A stretch of 14,006 nt of DNA from the NCBI GenBank assembly GCA_031254635.1, contig JAIRUB010000001.1, forward strand, positions 1 to 14,006. Reading direction: 5' to 3'. A program made the position numbers and the translations under genes. Under the pieces are notes generated by a model, which saw nothing but the letters and a program-made list of their open reading frames with translations, was not told the origin of the DNA and made no database searches. Positions 10,604-14,006 of this stretch are shown here, one piece after another. Each line of letters starts with the position of its first letter. Within the stretch, counting starts at the first letter, position 1. This stretch comes from Prevotellaceae bacterium. Its GTDB lineage: Bacteria; Bacteroidota; Bacteroidia; Bacteroidales; UBA932.

Positions 10604-11926
10604 TCAACTTCTCAAAAATCCTAACTCATAAACCATAGGTCGCAATTTTTCCGTAAGATTTTCATAAGCCGCCTTGAAGGCATTGAAACTTACGGTCGGA
10701 AAATCGCCGCTTTCGTTTCTTGCTTCCAAGGCTTTGCGTATTTGATACCAACCCACATCTGGACGGTTTAATTTCAGTTCCTCGCGAACGCTGTGTACAT
10801 CGGTTTGCAAAAAGAAGGCTTGCCAAAGATTTTCTTCATTTAGGTAAACACCTCCACCATTTCTACCTGTATATATTGAGGAAGTAATCAATGTTCCGGA
10901 TGAAATATTTTGAAAATCGTTATTTCCTGCGAATAAAAAGCCTTTCATATTGTCAGACGACATTTTAATCCTCGGATTTTTTGAAATAGTAATAGCGTTT
11001 GATAAAGGCAAGACAATTTCATTATTCGTATTTGACTTTTTCATTCACGAATTTAAAAAACTTTTATTTGGTAAATTATAAAACTGTTTTTCACCAATCG
11101 GATTAACTCTTTTGTCTAACACCTCTGTCGTTATACTTTCAATTATCCATTTTTTTGAAAGTATTTGGTTTGTTTGCCAAACCAAAAAACCAATAGGGAA
11201 ATCACCCTTTAAGCCATCAAAAGCCTTGCTATGTACTATAAAACCGTCTAAATATTTTGCACTCCAGTTTTGTCTAAACGCCTCAAAATTCGGTGAATTT
11301 ACATATTTCAATGTACTAAACATTGCTACAGTTGCAGTCGGAATTTCTTTTGCAATTCTTGCAAAGCATAATGTTCTTTTTCTACATTTTTAATCTTCCG
11401 CCCAATCATCTGCACCCATTTATCGAACACCTGTTTTAAATTGTTTGGCGTGATTTGGGTACGGATAATATCGCCTGTTTTGATGGCATTTTTGAGAGTG
11501 TCAATAAATTCCTGTTCGTGCGTTTCAATCCTGAACGACACAAAAATAAGTGCCTATGTGCGCCGAAACAATATCTAAGGCTTCCTGTGTGTAATTGCTT
11601 GCCGACTTGCCCCATTTAATTGTTTTCTTTTCCAAGAGCGGAATCACATTTTCGGTTTTCATGATGGCTGCTTTGGCGGTGTCCATAACACAGAGCAAGG
11701 GAGGTATTTCCTCTCCTTTGTTTATTGCGGCCTGCACATAATGCAAGAGTTGCGTAAACATGGCATAAGTAGAATTTCGGTTACCTTCTTTGGCTTCAAA
11801 CCACACCTCTTTGGTTTGGATGTCAATCAAATTTTTAGAATATGATTTTAATCCCAACGCCTTGATATAAGCATCTTTCACATCTTCTTCCGTGCGTGCA
11901 TTTTGCAGTTGCTGAAACAGTTTCAT
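10604..11926 (-). pseudogene. Decayed type IIG-like restriction-modification gene
   Basis: Four consecutive coding pieces are parts of one former restriction-methyltransferase protein of about 1000 residues. Piece 1 (11926-11525, 133 aa) carries a PD-(D/E)xK-like motif, Asp35 with Glu44-Ala-Lys46 in VWFEAKEG. Piece 2 (11541-11326) continues it after a one-base frameshift near 11541-11548. Near 11357-11367 the frame jumps to FARIAKEIPTATVAMFSTLK, skipping the whole SAM-binding and NPPY catalytic core. Piece 3 (from there to 11045, with PIGFLVW) ends at TGA, which replaces the Trp expected after SFLNS; piece 4 continues in the same frame. Around 10815-10826 a second deletion joins NLWQA to AFFLQ. 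The end (HSVREELKLNRPDVGWYQ) matches the family C-terminus. No methyltransferase activity is possible. Family identity is from recollection of homologues. Confidence 0.75.
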
Positions 11927-11930
11927 TTTA

Positions 11931-11961
11931 GTTATAAAGTTAAAAGTTATAAAGTTATAAA
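11931..11961. repeat. GTTATAAA direct repeats upstream of the restriction pseudogene
   Basis: GTTATAAA occurs at 11931-11938, 11946-11953 and 11954-11961, with a diverged GTTAAAA unit between the first two. The array begins 5 bp before the first codon of the pseudogene, so it occupies its former promoter/leader. No TAnnTTTG box remains in this spacer. Confidence 0.7.
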
Positions 11962-11999
11962 GTGTTTACAAGTTAGTAAGTTATTCAGTTGTTATTCGT

Positions 12000-12020
12000 T
12001 TTCAATTTTCAACTTTCAAT
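12000..12020. repeat. Three tandem copies of heptamer TTTCAA[C/T] at the Omp85 stop
   Basis: Three exact 7-bp units (ending T, C, T) run into the stop codon (12020-12022) of the Omp85 gene. The same unit and the same placement are seen at infC (6920-6947). Confidence 0.8.
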
Positions 12021-14006
12021 TAAAACGGGTAGCCTATTCCTATACAGAAGGTAGAGTTGCTGTCTTTAAACCAGCGCGAAGGGTTAATCCATCCCTTGTC
12101 GGGCAAGGGGTCGTGTATCCTTACACCCCAATCAATACGAAAGATAATAAAACCGAAGTTCAGGCGTAAACCTAACCCGGAATTCATGGCTAACTGTTTA
12201 TAAAATTCATCGAATTTAAACAATGCGCCCACACGCTTATCGTCGGGGCTCAGCGACCAGATATTTCCAACATCAAGGAAGAGGGCGCCCTCGAATGGAC
12301 CTGAAATTTTAAAGCGGAACTCCATATTGGCTTCCAATTTCACATCAGCCACCTGATTGGGGATAGAAAATAATGTATCCATCGGTGCAGAGCCCGGTCC
12401 TAAGGAACGCGCCTGCCAACCGCGTAAACTGAAGGCTCCGCCCGAAAAATAACTTTCTTCTAAAGGCATGGCCACACTATTTCCATAGCCCTTGCCTATT
12501 CCTCCATATACACGGTAAGCCATCATGGTAGTGTTGTCGAAAACATGATAAAAGGAAAAATTAATATCTGTTTTAGCAAATTGAGCGTAGCTAATCCCAA
12601 ATATTTTATATCTATCGCCGTCTTTGAATAGCATACTATTGAAAAGCGTTAACAGATTACCGGCAGTTTTGACATTCCAGCGCAAATAATAAGAATTTTC
12701 CTGTCTTTCGGGACGGCGGTTAGTATGTATCAATGAAAACCCTGCAGCCAACACAAAGTGGTTTTGGTAACGGTCAAGAAGAAAAGGGTCGTTCAAATTA
12801 TCATAGAAATCCTTACTCAGGTTATACATATACACCATGTTCAGATTAATTGGGCTTAGCTGGTAAGTTAACCATAGAGAGGGTCGCCAGGTATAACCGA
12901 AGGCAAAAGATACTGCATCCCGTGTATAATCAGAGCGAAACTGGTGACTGTAAGCCACTGCAAACTCTGTACGCGGCTTGTAGGCCTGCATCGAATAATA
13001 TAACCATGGAAAGAGAAAACGCGGAATTCCCAAGGAGGGAGCTACAGTCAGTTCATTAGCCATTTGGCTTTTATTGTTAAGTTTAAATTGAAAATTTCCT
13101 GAAAAACTGAGATTAAAAAATTCCGCTCCTCGCCATAAGTTGCGGTGGAAATAGGATACCGAAGGTGAAAGGCCGATAAGAGCATTGGTACTCACCGAGG
13201 CATCCATACTTAGCTTGAACCCTTGCGAGGAGGAAGGCGTAAGGCGAATAGCACAATCAATCAATGAATAGCCGGTACTGTCGGCCACTTCGCTGAACTG
13301 GATGTTAACTACCTTATAAATGCCCAAAGATGTAAAATTGTTGTAAGTCTGGGTAACTTTCGCCTCGTTATACTCTTCTCCCGGCCTGATTAAGGTTGAC
13401 TCTAATATAATGCTTTTACGCAGCCCTATGTTATTATGATGGTAGATACCGAAATCCCCGACTTGCTCATCAGAATAGTGTAAAGGCACATATTGATATG
13501 CAAGCGGCTGCGGAGAATCAGCAGAAATCGGCTGTTCATAGTCGGTATATATGGCAACATTCCGGATTTTATACTGACGGTGCACCGGAATATCTTCTTC
13601 TGATACAAGGTAATTAGACCACTCCATTACCAAATCTGCAGCACGGCGCATATCCATAGTAGTGTCTGCCACAAATACTAATTGGTTTTTATTGAAGGAA
13701 TAAAATCCTTTATTATGCAACAGTAACACTAAGCGTGTCCTTTCCCTGTCCATTATTTCCGAGGATAAAGGTCTGCCGGCGCGAAGCAAAGAATTGGCAG
13801 AATCGGCTAAAATAGCCCGCGCCAGAGTATCATTCCCTAAATTATAAGACATGGAACGAATACGGAATACCGTATCGGGTCTAACCGTATAGATTGCCTT
13901 GACCTTATGCTTGTTATATATGACAGAATCTTCAACCTGCGCATAATAATAACCGCGTGTCCTCAAAAATTGTTCAATGTTATTCCTGCTCCGCTCCATC
14001 ATGGTG
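12020..14006 (-). CDS. Omp85-family outer-membrane assembly protein (BamA/TamA type), 5'-partial
   Basis: About 660 C-terminal residues are present; the frame is still open at the right edge, so the N-terminus, with signal peptide and first POTRA domain(s), lies outside. Residues 1 to about 255 of the visible part show POTRA-like repeats (for example NNIEQFLRTRGYYYAQVEDS and YNFTSLGIYKVVNIQF-like segments). From about 260 a 16-strand barrel pattern follows, with alternating hydrophobic residues and aromatic girdles. The Omp85 signature in loop 6 is FSLRGWQARSLGPG (Arg527-Gly528), and the chain ends in Tyr-Pro-Phe, a typical terminal beta-strand. The family inserts proteins, or in the TamA branch exports substrates, at the outer membrane. 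The RGW form and overall layout suggest the Bacteroidota TamA-like (TamL) group rather than BamA itself; this is not certain. Confidence 0.88.
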   Translation of the reverse strand, partial: TMMERSRNNIEQFLRTRGYYYAQVEDSVIYNKHKVKAIYTVRPDTVFRIRSMSYNLGNDTLARAILADSANSLLRAGRPLSSEIMDRERTRLVLLLHNKGFYSFNKNQLVFVADTTMDMRRAADLVMEWSNYLVSEEDIPVHRQYKIRNVAIYTDYEQPISADSPQPLAYQYVPLHYSDEQVGDFGIYHHNNIGLRKSIILESTLIRPGEEYNEAKVTQTYNNFTSLGIYKVVNIQFSEVADSTGYSLIDCAIRLTPSSSQGFKLSMDASVSTNALIGLSPSVSYFHRNLWRGAEFFNLSFSGNFQFKLNNKSQMANELTVAPSLGIPRFLFPWLYYSMQAYKPRTEFAVAYSHQFRSDYTRDAVSFAFGYTWRPSLWLTYQLSPINLNMVYMYNLSKDFYDNLNDPFLLDRYQNHFVLAAGFSLIHTNRRPERQENSYYLRWNVKTAGNLLTLFNSMLFKDGDRYKIFGISYAQFAKTDINFSFYHVFDNTTMMAYRVYGGIGKGYGNSVAMPLEESYFSGGAFSLRGWQARSLGPGSAPMDTLFSIPNQVADVKLEANMEFRFKISGPFEGALFLDVGNIWSLSPDDKRVGALFKFDEFYKQLAMNSGLGLRLNFGFIIFRIDWGVRIHDPLPDKGWINPSRWFKDSNSTFCIGIGYPF

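Noticed and set aside
11042..11047. Possible UGA recoding (tryptophan or selenocysteine) within the restriction gene
   Set aside because: Only this one in-frame TGA is seen, in a gene with three other lesions. TGA ends the PIN partner gene normally, and TGG is used for Trp throughout, so a nonsense mutation is the simple explanation.
11045..11323. Separate hypothetical genes in 10604-11541
   Set aside because: The pieces join into one protein when frames are followed across the lesions, and upstream codons of the second-to-last piece (…IAKEIPTATVA) read as coding before its ATG, so they are fragments of one pseudogene.

Overview
The window comes from a Bacteroidota chromosome, most likely Bacteroidales-like, though the order cannot be fixed from sequence alone. 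The evidence is repeated Bacteroidota-type promoter boxes (TAnnTTTG, sometimes with an upstream TTTG about 20 nt away), an almost complete lack of Shine-Dalgarno sequences, a KdsC-like phosphatase next to a Rossmann/DUF2520 protein, a DUF5053 protein, and an Omp85 protein of the Bacteroidota TamA/BamA type. The window holds conserved housekeeping genes with several mobile or decaying insertions between them.

Left part (1-2618, plus strand): a secreted C69 dipeptidase, ribosomal protein L19 (rplS) with a very good promoter, and a tRNA-Arg(ACG) that ends in a strong terminator. At 2563-3573 the 3' end of that tRNA is duplicated 994 bp downstream as a perfect 17-bp direct repeat. This marks a tiny integrated element with no integrase. 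It contains a remnant of a winged-helix protein, a promoter, an undescribed 48-codon gene, a DUF5053 gene and a terminator overlapped by a competing hairpin.

Middle part (3594-9679, minus strand): maf, a YefM-YoeB toxin-antitoxin pair, a kdsC-like HAD phosphatase and a Rossmann/DUF2520 gene. The toxin-antitoxin pair sits between kdsC and maf and has a two-site palindromic operator candidate. The DUF2520 gene has lost its original stop to a 64-bp palindromic repeat that adds a low-complexity tail. Next come the translation genes in the order of transcription thrS, infC, rpmI, rplT. infC is best read from an ATA start with a strong Shine-Dalgarno, 53 codons upstream of the first GTG.

Right part (9757-14006, minus strand): a PIN-domain toxin with its small partner gene, a badly damaged restriction-modification gene (frameshift, two internal deletions, one nonsense codon, no methyltransferase core), and the C-terminal 660 or so residues of an Omp85 outer-membrane assembly protein that runs off the right edge. 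Intergenic spacers carry 7-bp tandem repeats (TAATCAY and TTTCAAY), some starting at or overlapping stop codons. In short, this is a conserved translation/envelope region that has repeatedly received small defence or addiction genes and short repeats.
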